64,000 bases of DNA from Siphonodentalium dalli (Eukaryota > Mollusca > Scaphopoda > Gadilida > Siphonodentaliidae). The translations under genes and the position numbers were made by a program. Position 1 is the stretch's first letter. The number at the start of each line of letters is the position of its first letter. Positions 24,011 to 35,920 of this stretch are shown here, in pieces. The stretch lies in NCBI GenBank assembly GCA_032622095.1, contig CP136066.1, positions 63,456,609 to 63,520,608 on the forward strand, written 5' to 3'. Under the pieces are notes generated by a model that ran no database searches, was not told where the DNA came from, and saw only the letters and a program-made list of their open reading frames with translations.

Positions 24011-26380
24011 TATATTATTTATTGAAAAGACGATGCTTATTGTATGTATGTTCAAAGAATGTGATTTTTGTCACCATTATTGTGGATCTGCGTTGGGTGC
24101 CAGATATCTTACCCGCGGACAGAATACGAGTACACTATATAAATTGTTCGAATTCAAAAACAAGACACAAAGAAATCTCCCAAACAGTATTGATAGTGGC
24201 AGAGATAAACTCGCCATTATCGAGTCGGGGCTTCCATTACACATGTCGACGTATGACCTTTCAAAAGCTTCAACCCATAGATTGCATGGGAAGTTGACGT
24301 AAAGACTGAAAAGAAATGTTCAGAGTCAGAAAGGCATTTAAAGGTCTATTATATATAGTTTGATAAGAGTATAGAAGATGCATTAGACATTTGTGTTGTA
24401 ACAATATAGTGCCCGACAGTATGAATATGTGTTTCCGATCGAAACTTTTCCGGCATACATCACCAAAGACACACCAACTGTTCGGGCTTCTTTGTGCACG
24501 CAAGTCGACTCTGGTATTTCTAAAGCTTTAACCATCACACTGGCATATCACTTCTATTCAAAGCAAGTACAAAGATGTACAGCATGGCCATTGTCGAGAC
24601 GTTGCTCCAATCGCTCACGCCAACGTAGGACCTTTCAAAAAAACTTTACTGTCAATCTTTGTTGAGAGCTCGATTGTTTACCAGTGGCCGAACACAGGGG
24701 GTCCGGGAACTTTAATTTGTTCTGTTATGTATTACAAGAAGGCCCGGATCGATTTTCGGGAAAATCACACCAATGGTGGGGAAATGGCTTCAAAATCACA
24801 TTTTCTTTTTCAAACTACCAATTTTGTTAACAGGATTATATCCTTCAGTAGACTCTGTTCTTTAAAACTAACATCCACAAAATATGATAAATCAAAACTT
24901 GTTTGATAAAATCCGATCCCAAATTCAAAATCTGATACCAATATCTTCATATAGGGAAATGCGTATTATTTGACGATAATGTTATCGAATTCGACTGGCA
25001 GGATATTGACATTTTAGACACTGTTGTCAAATCTATCAGGGTTTGAATATGCGTTTGGATTTTCTAAAACTTGTATATCGCCTTATCGTATTTCATGCAT
25101 GCTAATTTCAAAGAATAAACGTCTAACGAAGGTGTATAGAGCTGTTACCAATTAAAAAAAGGCGCCTTTGGATAAATTTGACTCAGACTGCGTGTGATTT
25201 CCTGGGCAATCGACCTGTGACTATTTTTAGAAATGTGTCCGGACCCCTGTGTGGCAGAACCATCCGAGAACACAAAATGTGTAATTCTATAATGCGTTAT
25301 TTTCACACGGAATTGTTTCAATAGAATAGTGGTGGTTTGCTTCCTGTTAACACGTTAGTATTAAAGCATTGGTGTACCCATAGATTCGATGTCGATGACT
25401 ATATTGAAAGAAATATGAAGATTCAGAAAGGCAAATAAGACCTGTATATTCTCATATACGAGCATTATATTCTGTGGATGAGTAAGACTTTTGCTAACAA
25501 TAGGACGTGTTCTTTATGCAGGATCGTGAGAATGTACGGCGATTTAGACTTTTCTGTCAGACTTCCATTTATTTTCCAGCTGTAAAGGTGTATAATGTAA
25601 CACTGGAACCTCATTTCTATTCACGGTAAAATACAAAGACGCGTCAACGTCATTGTCGAGACTTCTTTGCACGTACGTCGACACTGATCCTTCAAAAGAT
25701 TCAACCGTCGTAAAACACAAAGAATATCGGATACAATTTAAGATCAAGAAATTTTATTTGGACAACTGTGAAATGTCTCTTTGTACATTATTTCAACATC
25801 TCGTTTTTTGTGGAACTATTATAACGCCGTCGGATGATTAAAGTTATCACCAAAGGTCGTTCAGTGCAGGCTTTCAACAATCTGATGACTACTGGCCTAT
25901 AAACCGGTTTAACCACAGGAAGAATAGTTATTCTGATATGGCTGTTAGGCGGCCGCCGTTGTCTAATTCCAAACGGATATAGTGTATCGATAGTACTAAT
26001 AGTTTACTGATTCCGACGTTGACAGTACACTACCAATATGCTGTGTACTGTCATAGCTATAGCTAAGGTATTGCCATCGTCACCTGTATACAGTCCAATT
26101 AATGGCTTGTCTATATCCCCGCCTACGTGTAACTGTGTTTCGCGTTCCAAAAAGTGTTCAAACACATGCGAATTTCGGATGCCTGTGTAGATGAAATGTT
26201 CAGAAAAACATCCTATATATTGTATAGCACTTTGCATGACTACAAATGAAATATGTTCTGCTAACAATAATATGTAACTATATATATTATTAATGCTGCA
26301 GTTAATAATAGTAGCTATATCATTTATGACACAATTTTTCCAGTTCCTCAAAACCAGTTGTAAACTTTACGACATCTGCA
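24011..26380. other. Non-coding; weak repeated segments
   Basis: Segments around 24230-24290, 24480-24620 and 25600-25710 share words such as 'acctttcaaaagcttcaacc', 'cttctattca' and 'cattgtcgagac' in the same orientation, suggesting a diverged tandem or dispersed repeat with a spacing of about 1.1 kb. No gene recognised. Confidence 0.4.
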
Positions 26381-26410
26381 TGGAACTAGAAATATATTGG
26401 TAGAAAGGTT

Positions 26411-27705
26411 GGCTGTGTTTGAATTCCTATCGGCGGATTTCTATAAATATTTTTAACGGTAACCTTTTGCATGTTGCAAGTTAAATCTTTTATCAATTCG
26501 TGGATACCAAATTTATTACGATTGGACTTCGGGAACTTAACGTATTAATTGAAATAATCTCGAGGGGTATAAACCCAAATAATCCCACTATATAGAGATA
26601 TTTTGGAAGACAGTTTATTGTCGGAGTTTTCATATTAATCGATATAAACCCACACTAGAAATATATTGGTCGAAAGTTTGGCTGTGTTTGAATGTCTGTT
26701 GTCGGATTTCTGCAAATAGTTTTAACGGCAACCGTTTATTTTTTATTCCTATAACTAATTTTATCGGCAACCTTCTGCTTGTTGCAAGTTCACTAGTCTT
26801 TTACTAATTCGTCGATACCAAATGTATTACCATTGGAGTGATTGGACGTCAGGAACATGACGTACTAATTGAAATAATCTCGAGGGGTATAAACTCCAAA
26901 TAACCCCACTAGTTTGAGATATTTTGGAAGACAGTTTATTGTCGGAGTTTATCATTGCGCACTATATGACGGGCTGCGTTTAGGTGACTTTTGTGGGTTT
27001 TCTATAAATATTTTAGCGACAAATTTGTGCATGTTGCAAGTTCAGTCACTGGCCGATTCATGGGTATGAAATTTATTACGATCGGACATCGATGGGTATT
27101 AACCCCAAATAACCCCACTATAGAGATATTTTGGAAGACATTTTATTGTCGGAGTTTATCATTGCGCACTATATGACGGGCTGTGTTTGGGTGACTTTTG
27201 TGGGTTTTCTATAAATATTTTAGCGACAAATTTGTGCATGTTGCAAATTCAGTCACTGGCCGATTCATGCGTATGAAATTTATTACGATCGGACATCGAT
27301 GGGTATTAACCCCAAATAACCCCACTATAGAGATATTTTGGAAGACAGTTTATTGTCGGAGTTTATCATTGCGCACTATATGACGGGCTGTGTTTAGGTG
27401 ACTTTTGTGGGTTTTCTATAAATATTTTAGCGACAAATTTGTGCATGTTGCAAGTTCAGTCACTGGCCGATTCATGGGTATGAAATTTATTACGATCAGA
27501 CATCGATGGGTATAAACCCCAAATAACCCCACTATAGAGATATTTTGGAAGACATTTTATTGTCGGAGTTTATCATTGCGCACTATATGACGGGCTGCGT
27601 TTAGGTGACTTTTCTATAAATATTTTAGCGACAAATGTTTGCATGTTGCATGTTCAGTCTCTGGCCAATTTATGGGTATCAATTTTATTACGATCGGACA
27701 TCTGG
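26411..27705. repeat. Satellite-like tandem array, 207-bp unit
   Basis: Units beginning gggctg[c/t]gttt start at 26971, 27178, 27385 and 27592, exactly 207 bp apart. They contain 'ttgtgcatgttgcaagttca', 'accccaaataaccccactat' and 'attgtcggagtttatcattg'. Two more diverged copies with longer spacing start at about 26411 and 26680. The two nearly identical 61-codon open frames at 26991 and 27198 simply reflect the repeat. Confidence 0.9.
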
Positions 27706-28258
27706 AACTTGAGAATTCAGTGGGAACAAAATTTCAATTGAATATAAAATATCTCGGGCAGAAATTGAATAAAGACTCAAATACATTAGAATAATAATAT
27801 ATTTCATGCACAAATTATCACACGGTGTTGTAGTCAATACCTTTTACGAACAAACCCGTCGTTGACAACAGAATCGACGCGGCAGTTAGTGTAATTAGCT
27901 TGAAACTTCTAGTGGGGTAGATTTTTTTTATTACTCTTTTCATCGACAAGATATATGAGCATGAACAAAATGAATTAAACATATATAAGTTAAATTATGC
28001 ACATACGCGAAGATAACAACATAAATGAATGTGACATGTTCCGAGTATATCTCTCTCAGTATAATTGTCTTATTATATTCCTTTTGGGTTATCGGGTGTG
28101 ATGGGGTTGGGTGGGGTGGGGCTTTGGATAATAATCATACACATTGTTAATCATATATAGTATACCTTAGGTCATTCTACTATGTATGGGCATTTCCTGC
28201 ATGGGCGATTTTTCTGTCGCTTTTAAACAAGGTGTTGTGTCTATATGGGGTGGGGACT
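27706..28258. other. Sequence without recognised features
   Basis: AT-rich with a G/T-rich patch at about 28098-28130 (ggggttgggtggggtggggc). Nothing else is recognised. Confidence 0.45.
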
Positions 28259-28259
28259 T

Positions 28260-28564
28260 CTAGTTTAATGCCTCAGTGGCTCCTATCTGAAAGAGGGCTT
28301 CGCGGATGAATATCGATAGGTTCGTAAGGGTGTTCCTATTGCTTGTTTTGAACAGGCTGTTCAGTTTCAATGCATTGGGTCGGTGTAATAATATGGTTTA
28401 ATGTATTTTTTCCTGATATCAGTAAATTTGGTGCACTTCAAAATAATGTGATATTCGTCTCCAATGCCGTTGTTACATAATTTACACTTTCTATCTTCGT
28501 GAACTTGTCCAACCCAGGAGCCTGTCTCGATGGCAATTCGGTGATTCCTAGTACGGAATTTCAT
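28260..28564 (-). pseudogene. LINE ORF2 C-terminal fragment
   Basis: The minus strand from 28564 reads MKFRTRNHRIAIETGSWVG, then KCKLCNNGIGDEYHIILKCT and DIRKKYI. This is the C-x-x-C/H-x-x-x-C-type terminal module of LINE ORF2 proteins, with the preceding 'RTRNHR-x-x-IETG-x-W' motif. Around 28370 the frame shifts, and the similarity continues as KLNSLFKTSNRNTLTNLSIF to a stop at 28262-28260. It is 5'-truncated and frameshifted. Confidence 0.75.
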
Positions 28565-29770
28565 CAGGCGTGAAACGACATTATTGTTGGTGTGTGAAAG
28601 AGAGAGCCTGCATGCGTTTCACCGCCGCGTTAAAAATATCACGAGAGGGTGTATTTATTGATACCCCTCTAGCGCTCTATAGAGAGGGGTATCGCGTTTT
28701 AACGCAATGTTCGCGTCATGAACAAAAGGGTGAAATGTTAAACGCGAAGAACACCCAGAGGAATGTTACGTTGATGGGCTCTTGCATTCAGTTCCACAAA
28801 CGTTGGTACACCAAGTGATTTCTTGGTAACATCACCATTGCGACCATTTTCCTGCATGAGACATTAACTACTATATTCTAAAGTTATATATATATATATA
28901 AAGCTATATGATAATAAAGGTCGCTTCCCCAACGTCCACAGCCATTGCCGTCGAGACTGTAAATTGTTCTTTAAATACTTAGTGAAAAAGAATGCACCAC
29001 AGTTCCTGACAGTTTCTTGAATAATACCGCCCACATACTGACACTAACCCTGAGAGATGATAACAAAAAACGCATACATTCATGCTACAAACACATTATC
29101 CTTTAGTCCATCCGACTGTTTTGAGGGAAGCTAGCATAGTATTATCCATACAGAAATGTACGTAGTTGAATCAGAAAGGCTTCGAAACGGATGTGGAAAT
29201 ACAATCTTACCACACCAAATAAAACCGACACGCATGACATTCTATATCTTAAACATGCACCAGGTGTAGGGGTGGTGTATACCGTGGCCCATTTCATTCC
29301 CACTATCATGGCGCATGTCCACAAACTAGCACCGCGAGCATTGTTCTTCTCTGCTGGGAAATATTTGACGAGACAATTGCGGGGCGTCACACAGTTTGCT
29401 TCGGATCATGGTCAAGAAGTGTGGGTAGTCTGTACACTATGGTCTTCTCCTTAGCAGATAGACATATGTCCAAGGGAATGAGACAGCTAGCAACCTTCGA
29501 ACCACTGTCGAAGTTGTCCACATATGCCAATGCGTTCGCTGAGTTTGTGAGTTGACGATCCATCTATTGCGAAGTTACTAGCTAACTGGTTCGCCAGGTG
29601 TACATGTCGTTATCCCTATGGGTATGAGACACATACATAGAGATGACCTTCTGTAAGCCTGTATACTCATCGGTCGTATGCCTTCCTAGTTCAAGATGAC
29701 GCACAAATATCATATATAGCAAATATTTAAAATCGAAAGCTAGACACCGAAAATTAATTGTTTGAAACGT
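28565..29770. other. Non-coding; small hairpin and (TA)n
   Basis: A hairpin with 11-nt arms (gatacccctct at 28660, agaggggtatc at 28683) sits in a small palindromic patch. A short (ta)n run lies at about 28885-28901. No gene is supported. Confidence 0.5.
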
Positions 29771-29771
29771 T

Positions 29772-29907
29772 ATGATTAGAGGGACCCTACTCCCAGGAAG
29801 TGGTGAATACTTTGTCGATGTGAGCGACCTAGATTTAGCAGACAAAGAAATGGAAGCTGGTCCAGATAATTATGGACGTGACGTGGCAAATCAGAATCTG
29901 TTATCAG
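29772..29907 (+). other. Possible isolated exon, unrecognised
   Basis: An ATG-initiated frame reads MIRGTLLPGSGEYFVDVSDL, then DLADKEMEAGPDNYGRDVAN and QNLLS, followed by a reasonable donor (TCAG|GTAATTG). The composition is protein-like and acidic, but I recognise no family and see no partner exon. It may be chance. Confidence 0.2.
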
Positions 29908-30159
29908 GTAATTGTTCTGATATAACTATTCGGCGCACCTACGCTTACGGCCATTATCGGCGCTAAGTGGAGAATAGATTTCGAAATGCCACATCGCGAT
30001 ATTAATTGTGGTTTTTCATCTTTCCAGAAGGATACGAGCTATGTTATGCGTTTTGATACCTTTAAGTTGAACTAGTAGATGTTTACTGTACAGTTTCGTC
30101 CATACATACCGATATTATGACAAAAAGTTGAAAATAATATGTGAAAATATCGATTACTT

Positions 30160-31220
30160 TTCAATTTCTAGCCGCCAATTTAGCAGCGATCTTGGCTGTG
30201 AGTATCAATTGCCAAACCCTAATGAATACTTCATGTCACTATTCCATATCAACATGTAATGGTGGATAGAAATCGCGAAACAATAACGCCCATCGTAAGA
30301 AAGTAAAGGAATGTAGACTTGTTTTCAAATTTCGGTCGCCATTTTGGCCGCCATCTTCAATTTGGAAAACAATTTCTTGCTTGAGATGTAATGAAATGAC
30401 TTCACCTCAGTATTTGCAACTCAACTGTAAGCATGGGTAAAGTTGTCTCGACAATAATGCCCAATGGTGTGAATATGAGGGAATTTCGGTGATTTTTCAA
30501 AATCTGTCCGCCATTTTGGATTTGGGGGACTTTTATTTGGATATGGTACAAGGAAAGTTCTTCGCCTAGGTGTTTTCATGACAATAATGCTCACTGATGT
30601 TAAAATCGGCGATTTTCGGCGATTTTTTATTTCTGGTGGCCATTTTGGCCGCCATCTTGGATTTGGGTAAATATTCCTCAACTCAGGTATAAGAGGAATC
30701 CTAGCTTGAGTATCTCCTGCACATATATATGCATGTGTGTTGTTATAATAGCAATAACATTCATTGATTCGAAACATTACATCGCGTTATTAACGTAGAT
30801 TCGGCTTTGACCTATTATATCGGCATTGGGGAAAACGTGATATGGGACAAAAATATCCCGCAATGAATGTATATTATGGTCCCCGTGTGGTCGCCAATGA
30901 CTCCTCTATATGATAAATGCATAAAATGACGCAAAGATGCCAACATTTTCTCACAGAGACAAACCAAAGGGGGTAACATGTCAGAAAAATAGCATATTTT
31001 CACATTTCGGCGGCCATCTTGGCCGCCATATTGGATTCTGATGTCGGATTTTTGGCTAATTTGTAAGGGTTGTATATTAGCATAACGAATCGAGCGGAAA
31101 ACAAGACCGCATGTGATATCATCTTTACTATAACGGCGATCAAAGAGACCTGGTGCATTTAAAATAAATGGCCGCCATGATGGACGCCATCTTGTCTGGA
31201 GTCTCTGCGGCCACTTTTTT
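30160..31220. repeat. Field of 'ggccgccatcttgg'-type diverged repeats
   Basis: At least six imperfect units each carry a word such as ggccgccatcttgg, ggccattttggccgccatct or gccgccatattggat, spaced roughly 120-200 bp. Related words occur at 16870-17040. This is a repeat family with no coding content. The ORF that crosses it on the minus strand is spurious. Confidence 0.6.
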
Positions 31221-31366
31221 TTCTTGTTAACAAGTGAAAAACATTAGAGGAGACATTAAGAAAGAAAATTAGTGGGGTGAAGTTGAGTCCTGGGGGGGTG
31301 CAGAGGTCGACCAATATCTCCTGGACTAATGCCTTTCACCCCCACCCAATACGCCAAATCATGTCA

Positions 31367-31617
31367 TTAACTCGCGGCCATATTAGATCCACCATGCATG
31401 CAGGTCCGGTTCCATGGTATCAGATATTCTTCCATGCAGTCCCGGTTGTTTTATTGCTACAGATCAAAGTTCTGGAGTAGCATTTCCATATATGGAGCTT
31501 TTGAATATTCATGACTTCCATTTATGTCAAATATGGAAATGCTACTCCAAAACTTTGAACTGTAGCACTAAAACCACGGAACCGGACCTGGTGGATCCAA
31601 TATGGCCGCGAGTAAGT
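31367..31617. mobile_element. Foldback MITE, about 250 bp
   Basis: Left arm 'ttaactcgcggccatattag' to 'ggagtagcatttccatat' (31367-31492) pairs with right arm 'atatggaaatgctactcc' to 'tatggccgcgagtaagtta' (about 31527-31617). The left arm holds extra bases. The outer sequence TTAACTCGCGGCC is nearly mirrored at the right. No coding capacity. Confidence 0.75.
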
Positions 31618-32860
31618 TAGACAGGGCGTATATATATATGTATGATATGAGATCATACATTTAGTAAAAAGTTTAATCTTTTCGTAAAGCTGCTAAATCA
31701 AATCATTACTAGTCAATACGGAGACTAATTCCAATACCTAATGCCAACGTTCACTTCGTTCCCGAGTCTATTTTCAATAAATTTAATCAAATAGTATTCC
31801 GGATGCCGCCTCTCTGTTATGGCGTATTCCGGATGCCGGGGTCCATTTTAAGCCGGATGCCGGATGTCAGGGGGAGGGGGGTCGTCACCCTCCTATGTAC
31901 CTTCTCTTTGATCTAGTGAGATGGTGCTAATTTATTGAAGGTATTAGTGTTTCATTACAGTCTAATCAGCATCTCGCCATACGTGAATGGTTTGTTATCC
32001 ATAAAGTGTTGAAAATCCCGGAAATTGAACAAGTGTTATACCGTAAGTGTGTGCACATCGGTTTCTGCGTTAAAATTCAATAATTAATAATTATGAAACT
32101 ACAACGCACTGTGTAGTGAAACATTACTCCGTCTGTTGCGTGACCAAACTAAGTCTTTTTGGCCCAACTGTTGGAGGTATTCAACGCAGAAAACACAAAC
32201 GTTTTAGACGTAAATCGTCGGGTGTGCCTTGGGTTGCAGCGACGGATACATTATTCAGATTGATATCTTTTAGTGAACTATGAAACTTTAAAAATATCGA
32301 ACAACGGACTTGTATATAACCCATATAAATTTGCACTCCCATATTGTTATCCAGTGTGTTACTTTCGTCGTGGAATGTCTTGGAGTTGCGGCCGTTTTGA
32401 CAGCCATTTCATAGCCGCGATTTTATTATATTTTGTCCCTGTCACTCTATTCTCTTCCGTAACATAATTTCATGGCATTTATTTACTACCAACCGATCAA
32501 CCATGAAATCGGTTCCAAAACTTTGTATCCCAAATTTGACTTTTTAGTAGAAACGTTGCCCGACATTGAGTAGCTGTAAAACATTATCTCCAGATTGGAT
32601 ATTTTTATTTTTGGACATGTTCATCTACAGTGTTCACCGCGTCGAATAACACCAAAAATCGCTTCAGTAACATTTTTTTCCGGATTTGGGTCCGAAATTG
32701 GCTAAACGACTAGACTAATACAGATGATTACCCGCTCGCTGTACGGTTTATTCTTATGTGATTGTGGTATAAATTGTATTGTTACCCAATAGTAGAGTTT
32801 TACATCGTAAATCATTGGGATTTAGAATTAATTGGTTAACCCCAAATTCGCGTTCGTAAC
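31618..32860. other. Sequence without recognised genes
   Basis: Repeats of 'gtattccggatgccg' at about 31795-31860 lead into a 'gggggaggggggtcgtcacc' end like the one at 7030. Otherwise nothing is recognised. Confidence 0.45.
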
Positions 32861-32865
32861 GCCAC

Positions 32866-33060
32866 AACGAACTGTTGCCCGCCCTGAATTAACTGTTGCC
32901 CGGTTTGCAATCACGGTCAGCTTTCGTGACGTCACGAGTGAACTGTTGCCCGACCCGAGCGAACTGTTGACTGGCCCGAACGAACTGTTACATGGTTTGC
33001 AATTTCCGTGACGTTTCGGCTATTTCCGGAAATTTCCGGTTTCGTTTTTTAATTATACCG
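32866..33060 (+). promoter_or_regulatory. Iterated 'gaactgttgcccg' motifs, CRE-like palindrome and ETS-like sites
   Basis: Five copies of a core close to 'aactgttgcccg' occur between 32870 and 33000. Interleaved are two 'tttgcaat' words, a perfect palindrome cgtgacgtcacg (32925-32936, matching the CRE core tgacgtca) and tandem ccggaaattt/tttccgg words at about 33018-33045. They lie 65-260 bp upstream of the Crypton recombinase ATG. They could be its promoter or binding sites for its recombinase; this is inference. Confidence 0.45.
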
Positions 33061-33124
33061 GATTTCCGCATTGTCACTGTCACGCTCGAAAAACAACACA
33101 ATTATTTTGAATTAATCGCTGAAT

Positions 33125-34309
33125 ATGTCTCGATTTTCTGATATTTCCGAGGATGACATCAATAACTTGTTAGAGAATAGAGATTCTCTAAGCACAAAGA
33201 ATGTTATCAAACGTGCCGTGAACATTCTAAAAACGTACTGCTCCGAAAAATCTGTGGAAATTCCTTCGGCTGATGTCGCTGCTTCGGAATTGCATTCCAT
33301 TCTCAAATCGTTTTATGCGGCTGATGGAGAATTGTACACACATAAATATATGCTGTCAATCCGGTATGGACTGCAAAAACACTTCGAGAAGTTGAACAAT
33401 ATGGACATTGTAAATTCACCTGAATTCACCAGCTCAAACAGAATATTCCGTGCGATTTTAGCCAAATTGAAACATGAGGGTAAGGCGAAGGTGACCCACA
33501 AGGACGCGCTGAGTAAAGAAGATCGGAAGAAACTGTATGATTTTCTGAAAATGGGCACTCCGCGTGGACTGCAAGACAAGGTTTTCCTAGATTTTATGAT
33601 TTATTTCTGTAATCGTGGCCGAGAGAATCTTCGTGACATTAGAAAGACTGATTTTGTGTTCGATCACAATTGCAAATATATTACGCTAAAAGATATGACT
33701 ACAAAAAAACACAGAGGTGGTGTCCAGGATACCGACAGTCAAGGAGGCCGAATCTACAAAACTGGAAATAATATATGTCCGTACAACTCATTTGTCAAGT
33801 ATCTTTCCAAATTAAACCACGAATGCGACTTTTTCTTTCAAAGACCAAAGTCAAAGATTGTTGAAAGTGAACCGTGGTATGACAATTCTCCAGTTGGAAA
33901 GAATACGTTTGACGACAAGATGAAAAAGTTGTCATCAGCGGCCCAGTTATCGAAAACGTGTACAAATCACTGCTTACGTGCCACCTAAATTACCCTACTA
34001 AATGACTATGAGGCTCGTCGTGTGATGGCTATATCTGGACATAAGTCGGAGAGCAGCATCCGAAGTTACGCGAGAACCAGTGAGGAACAGAATGGAAAGA
34101 TGGCGGCTACTCTAGCAAATGTGGTAACTGGAATGCCTGTAAACTCACAAGAAATACATGCTCAACAAAGTACAGAAAATCTAGTCGTCGACCCAGAGAT
34201 AGACCTATCTAATGTAGACATTGTCCAACTAACTTCTTCACAAGAAAATTACATTCAACAGGAGGTTCGCGAGTTAATTTCGGACAATGCAGCAGAAGTG
34301 GACCTTTGA
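33125..34309 (+). pseudogene. Crypton-type tyrosine recombinase with one internal stop
   Basis: A single intronless frame of 394 codons runs from ATG 33125 to TGA 34307-34309, interrupted only by TAA at codon 288 (33986-33988). The N-terminal SAM-like DNA-binding helices span about residues 1-125 (STKNVIKRAVNILKTYC, 'MLSIRYGLQKHF'). The catalytic domain follows. Candidate active-site residues are Arg in CNRGRENLR (164-169), Lys in TTKKHRGG (about 194), the H-x-x-R box in NHCLR (282-285), His in SGHKS (306) and the nucleophile Tyr in SIRSYAR (315). This is the DUF3504/Crypton recombinase, common in mollusc and other invertebrate genomes and ancestral to the domesticated KCTD1/ZMYM/QRICH1 domains. 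The stop separates the H-x-x-R box from the Tyr, so a truncated product would be inactive. The rest of the frame is intact, indicating recent decay, a sequencing error or an allele. The last 65 residues are an acidic tail. Confidence 0.9.
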
Positions 34310-35203
34310 TAAATGCACCACAAAACCAGACAAATGTACACAGCAGGGTGCAGACCAGGTCCGAGATTATTCTTAATCGTTCGAGGGTTCCCATGAGTGG
34401 CATAACATACAACTTTCCGGCTTCGAATGTTACTATTCATCACCATCATTACAGTTAGAGAATTGACACTGTCTAACTGTATGATCCAGTTATACAAGAG
34501 CAGCTAGATACATTTAATATTCTAGTATTCCTTGTGTTGTGCTAAGTAAGCCTAATATAGTACGATTCAACAGGAACAGATGTCTTATTTCTTTGTTGTC
34601 ACTGGTTTAAACCATTTTGTGATAATTAAATGTTACTTACTGTTACACAATGTCACATTTCTTCATCACATACATTATGGTATGCAGGCTACATCCATAG
34701 TTCCATAGAACGTCATGCCATTAAGAGCGTTTAAAGATCAGGTCCATGTACAATTGCATGTACTTTGCAAAAACATGTGTATCAGAGAAAAAATAATAAT
34801 CGAAATGAAAGATATATAATATGCTATAATACCGTCACATAATAATTTTGTGCATATTTCAAATTCTATTATGGCATGCCATTTTAATTAATAAATACTT
34901 TTTCGATTCATTTAAATTTTTAAAGCATATAATTATGTGTATAAGGAGTAACATTATTTTAAATATACAAACAGTTGGCTGATTCATTATGACCCAGATA
35001 ATAACTTGACTGAACCTATTTTATATCTGATATATATTGTATTATATATATTATTCAATATTCACAGAGACTACATGTGCTTTTTGCATTCAGATACATG
35101 GCGGTATATTCCAGTTAGTTCTCATAATTCGAAATAACACTATTAAAGAGTGTGATTAATTAGCAATGACCTGATTATATACAAGTAAATGTATTGGGTA
35201 ACA
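34310..35203. other. Flank of the Crypton recombinase; no gene
   Basis: AT-rich sequence with no recognised coding content. The Crypton boundary is not visible, as expected for elements lacking inverted ends. Confidence 0.45.
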
Positions 35204-35301
35204 AAGCAATTATTTAATGTGTCTTTTGGGAACAGGCAAAATTGTTCTCCCTCGGTACAACAATTTTGACTATTCCCAAAAGACATATGAAATAATTGCT
35301 T
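35204..35301. repeat. Foldback hairpin, arms about 41 nt
   Basis: Left arm from 'aagcaattatttaatgtgtc' through 'ttttgggaacaggcaaaatt' pairs with the right arm ending 'catatgaaataattgctt', around a short centre (ctccctcggtac). A few mismatches occur. It looks like a short MITE. Confidence 0.8.
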
Positions 35302-35606
35302 ACTCGAGCTTATTCGGAATGTTCTGGAAATCTTTTTGCCGGCATGCAGTTTGAAGTCGCATCAGGAATATGACAAGAATCATCATGGCCTCCATCCCTG
35401 AATAATGTTTGATTATGGTTGATTACGATGAAGCCAATACCAATTAAAAGACAGCTTATATGCAGACATGTAAAATTATCATTTCTTTGCCTTGTTGGAC
35501 TCGGCCGCTAAGCAATGTGGCATTTTACTACCATAAGTGACTGTTTTGACATTCACACATGGCAGCCAGCTGTGAACTTTTACAGTTCAATGTGTCTTTG
35601 AGGACA

Positions 35607-35920
35607 AACCAAATGTATATAGCTCCTATGTATTGTTCTCAATTGTGGGTTAATTTCTCTTTAAAATGGTACAAGAAGTTAATTGTATGTTATAATGCCT
35701 ATATAATATGATGGGTTACGAAAGATCTTGTAGTGCAAGCGGAATGTTTGTGTATGTCTGGATGTGTTCTTTGCCTATGTTGTTACGAAAGTGTGTGTAT
35801 GGTTTTCGTGAGAGATTTTTTCAATCCGAAAACAACATCTTAAATGCAATATGTCGATCTCATATTATCCCTAAATCATCTCTGTTAAAATATTGGAATA
35901 ATTTGCTGTATATTTAGGTA
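35607..35920 (+). pseudogene. LINE ORF2 C-terminal fragment
   Basis: The frame at 35607 reads NQMYIAPMYCSQLWVNFSLK, then WYKKLIVCYNAYII. After a shift near 35705 it continues GYERSCSASGMFVYVWMCSL, LLRKCVYGFRER and ENNILNAICRS to LLYI and a stop at 35915-35917. The 'YCSQLW', 'L-x-x-x-YN', 'R-x-CSAS-x-MF' and 'LLRK-x-x-Y-x-F' motifs are those of the post-RT region of a LINE family common in aquatic animals. It is 5'-truncated with one frameshift, and the AT-rich 3' tail runs to about 36000. Confidence 0.75.

Noticed and set aside
30421-30777. 118-codon minus-strand ORF in the 'gccatcttgg' field
   Set aside because: Low-complexity translation of a diverged repeat, with no family match.
33112-33579. 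Minus-strand ORFs opposite the Crypton recombinase
   Set aside because: Antisense shadows of a frame with full catalytic motifs on the plus strand.
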